A stretch of 64,000 nt of DNA from the NCBI GenBank assembly GCA_004554585.1, contig SFLH01000012.1, forward strand, positions 6,781 to 70,780, read 5' to 3'. The stretch's first letter is position 1, and every line of letters starts with the position of its first letter. The translations under genes and the position numbers were made by a program. This document shows positions 16,533 through 24,668 of this stretch, in pieces. The notes beneath the pieces are model-generated. The model ran no database searches. It saw only the letters and a list, made by a program, of their open reading frames with translations, and had not been told where the DNA came from. The stretch comes from Clostridiales bacterium (GTDB lineage: Bacteria; Bacillota; Clostridia; Oscillospirales; Oscillospiraceae).

Positions 16533-17654
16533 TCAGTCGCTGTAGGCCCGGTCCACCTTGATGGAAAAGGTGCGGCCGGGATGCCTGGCGGCCAGGTCCC
16601 GCTCCATCTGAGCAGCCAGAGCCAAGCTGTCGTGACAGGCAAAGTCGATGACTGCGTCGAAAGAAATCCGTCCCGTTTCCTTGTCCTCAAAGAAGGCGTG
16701 GATGGACAGGACATCCAGGTAGGCCTTGCACTCGGCCCGCACCTGGTCTTCCAGGGCCCGCAGGCTGTCGCTGTGGCTGTTCTCGGCGTAAAAACCGATG
16801 TAGAGATAGATGTGGTATTCCTCCCAGATCATGGCCTGGACCTGCTTGCTCAGGGCGTGGAGTTCCGCCGCCGTGCGCCAGTCCCACACGGCCACGTTCA
16901 CCGAGCCCATGGACCGGGTGGGGCCATAGTTGTGGAGCACCAGATCATAGGCCCCCAAGATGCCGTCCACGGTGCACAGCCGCTGCTTGATCTGGCCGCT
17001 GAGCTCACTGTCGGCCCGGCGGCCCACAATGCTGCTCAGGGTGTCCAGGAGCATTTCCAGGCCGGCCTTTAAGATGACCAGGGAGATCACCGCCCCGATC
17101 CAGCCGTCGATCACATATTCCGTGCCCAGGGTCACCAGGGCGCCGGCCAGGGTGCCGGCGGAGATCACCGCATCAAAGGTGGCATCAGCCCCTGAGGCTA
17201 CCAGCGCGTCAGAGCCGGTCTCCCGGCCCACCCGCTTGGTGAAGGCGCCCAGGAAGAGCTTGGTGACGATGGCTACCGCCACGATGATTACGGTGAGCAG
17301 GGAGTAGTTGGTCACGTCGGGGGTGATGATCTTCTTCACCGAGGTCACCGCGAAGCTACCCCCGGCAAAGAGGATGATGCCGGCAATGAGGATGCCCGTG
17401 AGATACTCCACCCGGCCGTAACCGAAGGGATGTTTCTTGTCCGGCGGCCGCCCAGCCAGCTTGGTACCCAGGATGGTGATGACCGAGGACAGGGCGTCGC
17501 TGAGGTTGTTCATGGCGTCCAGGACGATGGCGATGGAGTTGGCCAGCAGGCCCACCAGCATCTTAAAGGCCACCAGGCACAGGTTGGTGACGATGGCGAT
17601 GACGCTGGCCCGAATGATCCGCCGGTCCCGGGCGCTCTCTTCTCTGCCTGCCAT
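16533..17654 (-). CDS. Cation diffusion facilitator (CDF) metal exporter
   Basis: A 373-residue exporter of divalent metal ions by proton antiport. Six membrane helices lie at about 15-205, followed by a cytoplasmic domain larger than usual for the family. HPFGYGRVEY between TM2 and TM3 is typical. The metal site reads Asp46-x3-Asn50 in TM2 and Asp157-x3-Asp161 in TM5. Zinc exporters usually have His at the TM5 position, so manganese or iron is more likely. The gene starts 6 nt after thrS and is probably transcribed with it. A clear ribosome site is not visible, suggesting translational coupling. Confidence 0.88.
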   Translation of the reverse strand: MAGREESARDRRIIRASVIAIVTNLCLVAFKMLVGLLANSIAIVLDAMNNLSDALSSVITILGTKLAGRPPDKKHPFGYGRVEYLTGILIAGIILFAGGSFAVTSVKKIITPDVTNYSLLTVIIVAVAIVTKLFLGAFTKRVGRETGSDALVASGADATFDAVISAGTLAGALVTLGTEYVIDGWIGAVISLVILKAGLEMLLDTLSSIVGRRADSELSGQIKQRLCTVDGILGAYDLVLHNYGPTRSMGSVNVAVWDWRTAAELHALSKQVQAMIWEEYHIYLYIGFYAENSHSDSLRALEDQVRAECKAYLDVLSIHAFFEDKETGRISFDAVIDFACHDSLALAAQMERDLAARHPGRTFSIKVDRAYSD

Positions 17655-17660
17655 GGCTGC

Positions 17661-19460
17661 TTACAGGTCGGTATCCTTGAGCTTCTCGTCCACGACCTTC
17701 TTCAGAAGGGCCTCGAAGTCAGCAAAGGCCATAGCGCCCAGGTCGCCGGCGGAGCGATGGCGGGGGGAGACGGTACCGTTTTCCATGTCCCGGTCGCCTA
17801 CGACCACCATGTAGGGCACCTTGTCCAGCTGGGCCTCCCGAATCTTCTTGCCGATCTTCTCGTTGCGGTAGTCCACTTCCACCCGATATCCCTGGGCGGT
17901 GAGCTGCTTGGCCAGGTCGGCGCAGTAGTCGCTGGCCCGGTCGGTGACGGGCAGGAAGCGCACCTGCTCGGGGGCCATCCAGCAGGGCAGGGCTCCGGCA
18001 TACTTCTCAATGAGCAGGGCCAGGGTGCGCTCGTAGCAGCCCATGGAGGTGCGGTGGATGATATAGGGGGTGGCCTTCTGGCCGTCCACGTCCACATACT
18101 CCATGCCGAACTTCTGGGCCAGGAGCATGTCGATCTGAATGGTGATGAGGGTGTCCTCCTTGCCGAAGACGTTCTTGCACTGGATGTCCAGCTTGGGGCC
18201 GTAGAAGGCGGCCTCGTCGATGCCCACGGTGTAGTTCACGCCCAGGTCGTCCAAAATTTTGCCCATGACCTCCTGGGCGTGGGCCCACTGCTCGGGGGTA
18301 CCCTCGTACTTGTCGGTGTTGTTGGGGTCCCACTGGGAGAAGCGGAAGGAGCAGTCCTCCTTCAGGCCCAGGGTCTCCAGGCAGTAGTTGGCCAGCTCGA
18401 AGCAGCCCCGGAACTCCTCCTCCAGCTGCTCGGGCCGCAAGATCAGGTGGCCCTCGGAGATGGTGAACTGGCGCACCCGGATTAGGCCGTGCATTTCGCC
18501 GGAGTCCTCGTTGCGGAACAGGGTAGAGGTCTCACCCAGACGCATGGGCAGGTCACGGTAGGACCGGCCCCGGTTGAGGAAGACCTGATACTGGAAGGGG
18601 CAGGTCATGGGACGCAGGGCGAAGCATTCCTTGGTCTCGTCCTCGGGGTCGCCCAGCACGAACATGCCGTCCAGATAGTGGTCCCAGTGACCGGAGATGC
18701 GGTACAGGTCCCGCTTGGCCATGAGGGGGGTCTTGGTGAGCTGATAGCCCCGGCGGGCCTCCTCGTCCTCAATCCACCGCTGGAGGATCTGGATGACCTT
18801 GGCGCCCTTGGGCAGCAGGATGGGAAGGCCCTGGCCGATGACGTCCACGGTGGTGAAGTATTCCAGTTCCCGGCCCAGCTTGTTGTGGTCCCGCTTGAGG
18901 GCCTCCTCCTGCTGTTTCAGGTACTCGTCCAGTTCGTCCTTCTTGGGGAAGGCGATGCCGTAGATCCGCTGGAGGGTCTGGCGGTTGGAGTCCCCTCTCC
19001 AATAAGCAGCGTTACAGGCAGTGAGCTTGATGGCGTTGCCCTTGATGCGCCCGGTGGAGTCCAGGTGGGGGCCGGCGCACAGGTCGGTAAACTCCCCCTG
19101 CTTGTAGAAGGAGATGACAGCGTCCTCGGGCAGGTCGTTGATGAGCTCCACCTTATAGGGCTCGCCCTTTTCCTCCATGAACTGGATGGCCTCGGCCCGG
19201 GGCAGCTCAAAGCGTTCCAGCTTCAGCTTTTCCTTGCAGATTTTCCGCATCTCGGCCTCCAGTTCGGCCAGCTGGGCCTCGGAGAAGGGGGCGGGGGTGT
19301 CGAAGTCGTAATAGAAGCCGTTCTCGATGGACGGGCCGATGGCCAGCTTCACCTCGGGGTGCAGGCGCTTCATGGCCTGGGCCAGTACGTGGGAACAGGT
19401 GTGCCAATAGGTCTGGCGGTACTCGGGATTTTCAAAGGTGTACAGGTTTGCATCCGACAT
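17661..19460 (-). CDS. thrS: Threonyl-tRNA synthetase, short form lacking the TGS domain
   Basis: A 599-residue class II synthetase that charges tRNA-Thr. The start at ATG 19460 follows AGGAGG by 8 nt; the frame upstream runs into the T-box. The protein begins directly at the editing (SAD) domain (HTCSHVLAQAMKRLHP), followed by the second editing motif (AGPHLDSTG-like CAGPHLDSTG), the catalytic core (RPMTCPFQYQVF with the zinc-ligand Cys; RTSMGCYERTLALL) and the anticodon-binding domain. The usual N-terminal TGS domain of about 60 residues is missing. Control is by the T-box leader at 19492-19766. Confidence 0.95.
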   Translation of the reverse strand: MSDANLYTFENPEYRQTYWHTCSHVLAQAMKRLHPEVKLAIGPSIENGFYYDFDTPAPFSEAQLAELEAEMRKICKEKLKLERFELPRAEAIQFMEEKGEPYKVELINDLPEDAVISFYKQGEFTDLCAGPHLDSTGRIKGNAIKLTACNAAYWRGDSNRQTLQRIYGIAFPKKDELDEYLKQQEEALKRDHNKLGRELEYFTTVDVIGQGLPILLPKGAKVIQILQRWIEDEEARRGYQLTKTPLMAKRDLYRISGHWDHYLDGMFVLGDPEDETKECFALRPMTCPFQYQVFLNRGRSYRDLPMRLGETSTLFRNEDSGEMHGLIRVRQFTISEGHLILRPEQLEEEFRGCFELANYCLETLGLKEDCSFRFSQWDPNNTDKYEGTPEQWAHAQEVMGKILDDLGVNYTVGIDEAAFYGPKLDIQCKNVFGKEDTLITIQIDMLLAQKFGMEYVDVDGQKATPYIIHRTSMGCYERTLALLIEKYAGALPCWMAPEQVRFLPVTDRASDYCADLAKQLTAQGYRVEVDYRNEKIGKKIREAQLDKVPYMVVVGDRDMENGTVSPRHRSAGDLGAMAFADFEALLKKVVDEKLKDTDL

Positions 19461-19491
19461 GGTTTCTTTCCTCCTTGCGAAATTTGGGGCA

Positions 19492-19766
19492 TAGAAAAAT
19501 CCCGCCCCTGAGATTGGTTCAGGGGCGGGACAGAAAATCGTCTCGCGGTTCCACCCTGCTTGCACAGGCTGAACAGCGCCTGTGCCGCTTCGTTTCCGCT
19601 ATAACGGGCGGTGCCCGGCCCAGCCTACTGCCCAAGGGGTTCGGTGGGCGGCTCGGGGAGGGTGCTCTGCCCGGGTCCTTGGCGCGGGGGGACTTCCAGC
19701 CACGGTCCTCCCTCTCTGTTCGCCGGCCCGGGAAAGGTTCCCGTCGCAGCCTGTGTTCTTGCTAAC
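19492..19766 (-). promoter_or_regulatory. T-box riboswitch (tRNA-Thr sensing) upstream of thrS
   Basis: The minus-strand leader contains the hallmark T-box sequence GGGTGGAACCGCG (plus coordinates 19544-19556), followed by a GC-rich terminator stem (19498-19531) with a T-run. Upstream lie an AGAGAGG-type stem I motif and GTGGCTGGAAG. Uncharged tRNA would stabilise the antiterminator and switch on thrS. Threonine ACC triplets occur in stem I, but I could not assign the specifier position with certainty. Confidence 0.9.
19498..19531 (-). terminator. T-box terminator hairpin
   Basis: GTCCCGCCCCTGA and TCAGGGGCGGGAT form the stem around a short loop, followed by TTTTTC on the minus strand. The alternative pairing with the T-box segment gives antitermination. 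Confidence 0.88.
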
Positions 19767-19772
19767 GAAAGC

Positions 19773-19801
19773 ATTATATGCTCGGGGGCGGAAAATGTCA
19801 A
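19773..19801 (-). promoter_or_regulatory. Promoter for the thrS T-box transcript
   Basis: A near-consensus promoter on the minus strand: TTGACA (19796-19801), 17-nt spacer, TATAAT (19773-19778). Confidence 0.9.
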
Positions 19802-19878
19802 GGGGCCTCGTTCATTCCTCCTTTTGGAAAAATGGAGACGACGCTCGAAACCATACTGTATGTGGCATATTCCCAATT

Positions 19879-20565
19879 TTAAAGAATTGATTTTTGCTTT
19901 TTTCCTTCTACCTTGAATTCAAAGCCATAGAATCCATAGGCATTTTTCCTTATCTGCGACGGGGTTACACCTCGGTACAGTTTTAGAGCTTCTCTATGTA
20001 ACGCCATTGTAAAGTATCTTAGTGTCTGCGGATCCTCTATTGCACCATATCCGTAAGATTCAAATAATATTGTATTCCAATGAAAAGAATCGTCGTTATT
20101 ATATTTCTTTAACTGAAAATCATCATCGATGGTCTGGCTAGTTGGCATACGTACCCAATTTCCCCCTGGATCCATAACAGGCTTAAACTCCCGATGTAAA
20201 ACATACTGCATTTGATCCTCACCAGAAACGGACACTTCCTCCAAGCAGCGAAAGAGTACATCTGTGTCATGATTATTTATGATGACAGCAACAGGTGTTA
20301 CAATGAATTGCCGCAGATTGGAATCCCAGCTTCCCTGAGACTCTCCAAACCACGCCATTTCCCTACACAACGACAGGATAGATTGCATCAACTCTCCGGA
20401 TGCCAATTTGTCCAAAATAACACGTTCCTTTTCATCTGTTTCCCTCTGTCTTCTTTCTTGTTCCTCCCTCTCTCGTTTTTTTCGCAGTTCCTCCTGCCTT
20501 ACTTTTTCCTCTAACAGTTCATTATGTCGCCGCTTAGCTTCTTTAATTGCATCGAAAATACCCAT
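19879..20565 (-). CDS. Hypothetical protein with N-terminal coiled coil (islet gene 3)
   Basis: A 228-residue protein I do not recognise. Residues 5-55 form a highly charged helix rich in E, K, R and Q (KKREREEQERRQRETDEKE), likely a coiled coil. The rest is a globular domain with several aromatic residues and motifs such as DDSFHWNTILFESYGYG and LYRGVTPSQIR. It is the last gene of a three-gene unit in AT-rich DNA, unlike the GC-rich flanks, suggesting horizontal acquisition. No catalytic motif is visible. Confidence 0.7.
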   Translation of the reverse strand: MGIFDAIKEAKRRHNELLEEKVRQEELRKKREREEQERRQRETDEKERVILDKLASGELMQSILSLCREMAWFGESQGSWDSNLRQFIVTPVAVIINNHDTDVLFRCLEEVSVSGEDQMQYVLHREFKPVMDPGGNWVRMPTSQTIDDDFQLKKYNNDDSFHWNTILFESYGYGAIEDPQTLRYFTMALHREALKLYRGVTPSQIRKNAYGFYGFEFKVEGKKQKSIL

Positions 20566-20588
20566 TCCTTCACCCCTGTATTATTTCT

Positions 20589-21101
20589 TTATCTCATAAT
20601 ATCGTTAACAAGCTTTTGGATTTTATCAATTACCTCATTGGTTTCCTGTTTATTCAGTCTACCATTGCAGTAATGTTTGAGAATTTCAAATTCATCCAGC
20701 ACCATTTTTAGCACAATGTGGAACAATTTTTCAAATTCTTCCTCATCAATTCCATTGGCAACGGAATAGGCATAATCGTATGTGATTTCACCATCTCTTT
20801 CATCATATTTGATTGCTCCAAACAATTTTTTTGCATTTTCTTTGGCAATTAATTGACAAAGAGGATAGCTATATACAGGGTCCGCACAAATCGGTAGGTA
20901 ACCAACCAAAATACAGGCTCGACGCTTTACATCGATCTGCGCACTCATCTTGATGGTATGGCCCTCAATCATAAAACTGAGTTCAAAGATGGTTGTTGTA
21001 GGGGATATTTCTTTTTTGTCATAGGTCCAATAATTTTTATCAAAGAAATTTGTAATCTGCTGGGTAATTACACTCAAAAATTCTCGATCCGATTGAAACA
21101 T
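20589..21101 (-). CDS. YbjN-like protein (islet gene 2)
   Basis: A 170-residue protein whose arrangement (a two-strand N-terminal part, LSFMIEGHTIKMSAQIDV, then ICADPVYSYPLCQLIAKENAKKLFGAIKYDE, then YDYAYSV and a helix ending in FEILKHY) resembles the YbjN/type III secretion chaperone-like fold. Such proteins usually act as adaptors rather than enzymes. The gene lies between the coiled-coil gene and the CFI-box gene on the same strand. The identification is by fold-like pattern only. Confidence 0.6.
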   Translation of the reverse strand: MFQSDREFLSVITQQITNFFDKNYWTYDKKEISPTTTIFELSFMIEGHTIKMSAQIDVKRRACILVGYLPICADPVYSYPLCQLIAKENAKKLFGAIKYDERDGEITYDYAYSVANGIDEEEFEKLFHIVLKMVLDEFEILKHYCNGRLNKQETNEVIDKIQKLVNDIMR

Positions 21102-21194
21102 CTTTCATTCCCCCTAGTGTTTTTTATTTTTCCTATCTATATAGCCATAGCACCATTGCCTGACAAGAGCAGATTGAGACAACTGTCAATGCCC

Positions 21195-21656
21195 TTACCA
21201 TTTTCCCAGAAAGTTTTCTACTTCCTTTTGGTACAGATCCCACGCTTCTTTCAACCGGCCTCCTTTAATGAGCGCTACACAAGGTTGTACTAAGCAATTG
21301 TAAATTCCTTGAAACGCTTCTTGCCTATCATTTCTTTCTCGAATCCTATTCACGATGCCAGGCGCAACTCGGTAATACTCCGCAATTGCTTCCTGCCCGC
21401 CTGGCTGTTTCATCAACCAGGTATCTCGAAACTTTCGAAGCACTGTCAACTCCTCACAGTCGTCAGGCAGTCCCATTGCCTCTATGCAGGCAGATGTTAA
21501 GAAACATCCTCCAGTCTCATCCTTTTCCCCACGATAAATAGCGCAGTCACCATAGTCGTAATTTCTACAGTATTTGTAGTAAATTTCCTCATCGACATAG
21601 TTTTGTTGCTTGGTGCAATAATAATCAGATCTCCAAGTATAAAACGGGCAACTCAT
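21195..21656 (-). CDS. CFI-box-CTERM domain protein (islet gene 1)
   Basis: A 153-residue protein in two parts. The N-terminal third has many Cys and Tyr residues (CPFYTWRSDYYC, YYKYCRNYDYGDC), possibly a metal site. The remainder carries GGCFLTSACIEAMG and DDCEELTVLRKFRDTWL, which match the CFI-box module found at the C-terminus of diverse bacterial proteins of unknown function. It is the first gene of the minus-strand trio. Its promoter (21690-21718) lies inside the operator region shared with the XRE gene. Confidence 0.72.
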   Translation of the reverse strand: MSCPFYTWRSDYYCTKQQNYVDEEIYYKYCRNYDYGDCAIYRGEKDETGGCFLTSACIEAMGLPDDCEELTVLRKFRDTWLMKQPGGQEAIAEYYRVAPGIVNRIRERNDRQEAFQGIYNCLVQPCVALIKGGRLKEAWDLYQKEVENFLGKW

Positions 21657-21659
21657 TTA

Positions 21660-21725
21660 CTACCCCTCCAATCTTTTCTTTTAGAATGTATTATACCATT
21701 CTTTTAGAATATATGCAAGGGGTAG
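21660..21725. promoter_or_regulatory. Twin-dyad operator and divergent promoter of the AT-rich islet
   Basis: Two copies of TTCTTTTAGAAT (21676-21687 and 21699-21710) lie 23 bp apart, about two helical turns. The inner parts are dyads (ATTCT/AGAAT). The region is bounded by the inverted repeat CTACCCCT (21660-21667) and AGGGGTAG (21718-21725). The minus-strand promoter TTGCAT (21713-21718), 17 nt, TATAAT (21690-21695) runs straight through the second copy, so a bound regulator would block it. Confidence 0.7.
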
Positions 21726-21762
21726 TTTACTCATTAAGATGAAACCATAAGGAGATGATGCC

Positions 21763-22062
21763 ATGAACACAGCAATCGACTTACTTGGTGATACGATTCG
21801 TGCCGCTCGCATGAAAAAAGGCTATACACAAGAGGCTTTCGCAGAAATGCTTGACATTACTCCTGTCCATTTGGCCAACATCGAAGGCTCTCGACGTAAG
21901 CCCTCCGTTCCCCTCCTGTTTCAAATGATGGAACTCTTGGATTTTTCCGTAGATGCCTTGGTGTTTTCTGAAGACCATGGAACGCCAGTGCTCCATCTGG
22001 ATGGACTCAATGATCGTCAGATAGAAGCAGTGATCCGCCTTGTAGAATCCATAAAAATGTGA
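21763..22062 (+). CDS. XRE-family regulator
   Basis: A 99-residue DNA-binding protein with a helix-turn-helix at about 11-66 (RAARMKKGYTQEAFAEML, DITPVHLANIEGSRRKPS) of the Cro/CI type. A short C-terminal helical part (LNDRQIEAVIRLVESI) could dimerise. It faces the CFI-box trio across the twin-dyad operator, the standard layout of a repressor controlling a divergent unit and itself. The ATG follows AAGGAGATG. A perfect 19-bp hairpin terminates it and includes the stop codon. Confidence 0.88.
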   Translation: MNTAIDLLGDTIRAARMKKGYTQEAFAEMLDITPVHLANIEGSRRKPSVPLLFQMMELLDFSVDALVFSEDHGTPVLHLDGLNDRQIEAVIRLVESIKM

Positions 22063-22099
22063 GCAGCGGCTTGAGAAGATTTCTCAAGCCGCTGCTCAC
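22059..22099 (+). terminator. Terminator of the XRE gene
   Basis: A 19-bp perfect stem (22059-22077 with 22081-22099) and a 3-nt loop, followed by GCTTTTATTT. It includes the XRE stop codon. The next 290 nt to the antiporter gene hold only its promoter; I see nothing else there. Confidence 0.8.
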
Positions 22100-22309
22100 G
22101 CTTTTATTTAGATACTGCCACCTTCTTTTTATCTCTCTAGAGAAGTCAACTACTGAATACATTGCCTGCGCCAGCGCAGGATTTCCCCAAGAATCCTTTC
22201 CCCTGTTGTCCTCATCACCTAAGAAGCATTCCCATCCCAGATTGCTTTCTGGCTAGCCAAGTCATCAACCATCAAGAGATCCCTGCGTTTTCCAGAGAAA
22301 GACCGGGGC

Positions 22310-22338
22310 TTGCGCGGGCATCCTTTTTTTGGTATATT
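22310..22338 (+). promoter_or_regulatory. Candidate promoter for the antiporter gene
   Basis: TTGCGC (22310-22315), a 17-nt spacer and TATATT (22333-22338), 56 nt before the start codon. Confidence 0.5.
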
Positions 22339-22393
22339 GTTAAGTATTATTCTATGTTTTCCTAGTTTTGCTGGGAAGATGGGAGGGTGATCT

Positions 22394-24007
22394 ATGACAT
22401 TATTCCTGCTCGTCTCCGCCATTGTCATTTTGGCCTGTGTGCTGTGCAACAAGCTCACCAGCAAATTGGGCGTGCCTGCCTTGCTGGCCTTTATTCTGTT
22501 GGGCATGTTCTTTGGCTCAGACGGCGTAGTAAAGATTCCCTTCGACAACTATGTGCTGGCCCAGGACCTGTGTTCGGCGGCTCTGATTTTTATTATGTTC
22601 TACGGCGGCTTCGGCACCAATTGGCACCAGGCTCGGCCCGTGGCCGTCAAGGCGGCTCTACTCTCCTCCCTGGGCACCACCCTCACCGCCGGGCTGGTGG
22701 GTCTGTTCTGCTGGCAGGTGCTGGCCCTGCCCACATTGGAGAGTTTCCTGCTGGGGGCCATCATCGCCTCTACAGACGCAGCCTCAGTCTTTTCCATTCT
22801 GCGCTCCAAGCGGCTGGACCTGCGGGACCACACCGCCTCTCTGCTGGAGGTGGAGAGCGGCAGCAACGACCCCTTTGCCTACATGCTCACCGTTCTTCTG
22901 TTGTCCCTGATGAGCGACGGTCTGTCCGCCCCGGTGGTTCTGTATCAGATTTTCGCCCAACTAGTCTATGGGGGCGCCTTGGGTATCGCCATTGCCTTGG
23001 CCGCCCGGTTCATTCTGCGGCGGTTCTCCCTGGTTTCGGCAGGCTTTGACGCCATCTTTCTGGTGGCTGTGGCCCTGCTCTCCTACGCCGCCCCCACGTT
23101 GCTGGGCGGCAACGGGTATTTGAGCGTCTACTTGACGGGGATCCTCCTGGGCAACGGCAAATTAGCCAACAAGCAGGCGCTGGTGAACTTCTTCGACGGG
23201 GTCACTGGGCTCATGCAGATGTTCCTGTTCTTCCTGCTGGGCCTGCTCTCCTTCCCCTCCCAACTGCCCGCCATCGCCCCCACAGCCCTGGCGGTGGCCC
23301 TCTTCCTGACCTTCGTGGCCCGGCCAGCGGCAGTCTTTCTTCTCATGTCTCCCTTTCACAGCCGTGTGCGGCAGATGCTGCTGGTGTCCTGGTCGGGGCT
23401 GCGCGGGGCAGCCTCCATTGTCTTCTCCATCCTAGCCATCACCAGCCCGGCCATGACCAACCTGGACCTATACCACATCGTTTTTTTCATTGTCCTCTTC
23501 TCCATTCTCCTCCAAGGCACCCTCATCCCTCCCTTGGCCAAGAAACTGGACATGACCGACCGGGAATCCAACGTCTTAAAGACCTTTACCGACTACACCG
23601 ATGAGATCCCCATCCAGTTTCTCCAGTGCACGCTCTCCCCTGGCCACCCCTGGGCAGGCCAGCCTCTTCATGCTCTCTCCCTGCCCCCAGACTGTCTGCT
23701 GGTACTCTTGCTGCGCCAGGGCGAGAAGATCATTCCTCGCGGCAGTACCATTCTGGCTCCCGGAGATACCTTGATTCTCAGCGGCCGGGCCGGGGAAGCC
23801 GTCCCCGGCGTTTATCTCTACGAGCGGACCCTAGAAGCCGAGGACCCCTGGTTGGGCCACCCTCTGGCCGCCCTACCCACCGACTCTCTGCTGATTATCC
23901 TGGTGCGCCGGGGGGAGGAAGTTCTTATCCCCCGGGGCGACACGGTTCTCGAGGCAGGGGACACCTTGGTCATCAACGACAGCGGGACAGACCAGCCTGT
24001 GTTATAA
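22394..24007 (+). CDS. CPA1-family cation/proton antiporter with two TrkA-C domains
   Basis: A 537-residue protein. About 12 membrane segments (1-385) carry family motifs including GAIIASTDAASVF and VESGSNDPFAYM, typical of NhaP/K+-H+ antiporters of the CPA1 group. Two consecutive regulatory TrkA-C modules follow, about 405-470 and 475-535, each ending in a PRG-x-x-x-L-x-GDTL pattern (IIPRGSTILAPGDTLIL and IPRGDTVLEAGDTLVI). TrkA-C modules bind nucleotides or ions and gate transport. The most likely role is potassium/proton homeostasis. The gene is transcribed alone. Confidence 0.88.
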   Translation: MTLFLLVSAIVILACVLCNKLTSKLGVPALLAFILLGMFFGSDGVVKIPFDNYVLAQDLCSAALIFIMFYGGFGTNWHQARPVAVKAALLSSLGTTLTAGLVGLFCWQVLALPTLESFLLGAIIASTDAASVFSILRSKRLDLRDHTASLLEVESGSNDPFAYMLTVLLLSLMSDGLSAPVVLYQIFAQLVYGGALGIAIALAARFILRRFSLVSAGFDAIFLVAVALLSYAAPTLLGGNGYLSVYLTGILLGNGKLANKQALVNFFDGVTGLMQMFLFFLLGLLSFPSQLPAIAPTALAVALFLTFVARPAAVFLLMSPFHSRVRQMLLVSWSGLRGAASIVFSILAITSPAMTNLDLYHIVFFIVLFSILLQGTLIPPLAKKLDMTDRESNVLKTFTDYTDEIPIQFLQCTLSPGHPWAGQPLHALSLPPDCLLVLLLRQGEKIIPRGSTILAPGDTLILSGRAGEAVPGVYLYERTLEAEDPWLGHPLAALPTDSLLIILVRRGEEVLIPRGDTVLEAGDTLVINDSGTDQPVL

Positions 24008-24125
24008 TCCCGCAAGGTTCACTCCCCCTTCCACCGCCGATGGCAAGGGGAGTTTTCTCCACGAAACGAGGAAAAAGCCGGCAGCCCCACGGGCTGCCGG
24101 CGTTTGTGTGGTTTGGTTTTTCAGC

Positions 24126-24668
24126 TTATTCGTCGTCCTCGTCGGCCTCGGCGTCGTACATGGCCCGGCGGGGAGCGGACTGACTCCGGGGGGCGGGGCT
24201 TCCGGAAATGGCGCCCAAGGCGGAGCGGAACTTGGCGCGGGAGTGCTTGACCTCGTCGTAGGCATCGGCCACGGCCTCTTCCATCCGGCGCAGGGTGTCC
24301 TCACAGTAGTCACTGGCGGCAGTTTTCAGCATCCGGCACTGCTCTTCGGCGTCCGCGATGATCTGGTCGGCCTGCTTCTCCGCCTCCCGGACGATGGCGC
24401 TCTCGTTGACCAGGCGCTTGGCATACTCCTCGGCCTGGTCGCGCAGGTCATCGGCCTCCCGCTTGGCGGAGGCGATATAATCATTCCGGTTGGCCACCAG
24501 GTCCTTGGCCCGCTTGATCTCCACGGGCAGCTCGGCCTTTACGTCGTCGATCATGTCCAGGACACGGTCCCGCTCGATGACGCACTTGTCGTTGTTCAGA
24601 GGGGCGTTTTTCGCTTCTTCGATCTCCGTATATAAAAGATCCAGTAATTCTTCAATGCTGCCTGCCAT
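24126..24668 (-). CDS. Coiled-coil protein, ATP-synthase-b/DivIVA-like
   Basis: A 180-residue, almost entirely helical, strongly charged protein (for example AKREADDLRDQAEEYAKRL and AEKQADQIIADAEEQ) with a disordered acidic tail (EADEDDE). Homologues next to coaD in clostridia are usually called ATPase or hypothetical; it may be a scaffold or division-associated protein. I prefer ATG 24668 over 24677 because the latter is only two bases from the GGAG site. The start overlaps the coaD stop by 17 nt, implying coupled translation. No catalytic motif is seen. Confidence 0.7.
   Translation of the reverse strand: MAGSIEELLDLLYTEIEEAKNAPLNNDKCVIERDRVLDMIDDVKAELPVEIKRAKDLVANRNDYIASAKREADDLRDQAEEYAKRLVNESAIVREAEKQADQIIADAEEQCRMLKTAASDYCEDTLRRMEEAVADAYDEVKHSRAKFRSALGAISGSPAPRSQSAPRRAMYDAEADEDDE

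Noticed and set aside
22100..22393. A possible small gene between the XRE gene and the antiporter
   Set aside because: No frame with a ribosome site stands out; only a promoter for the antiporter is supported.
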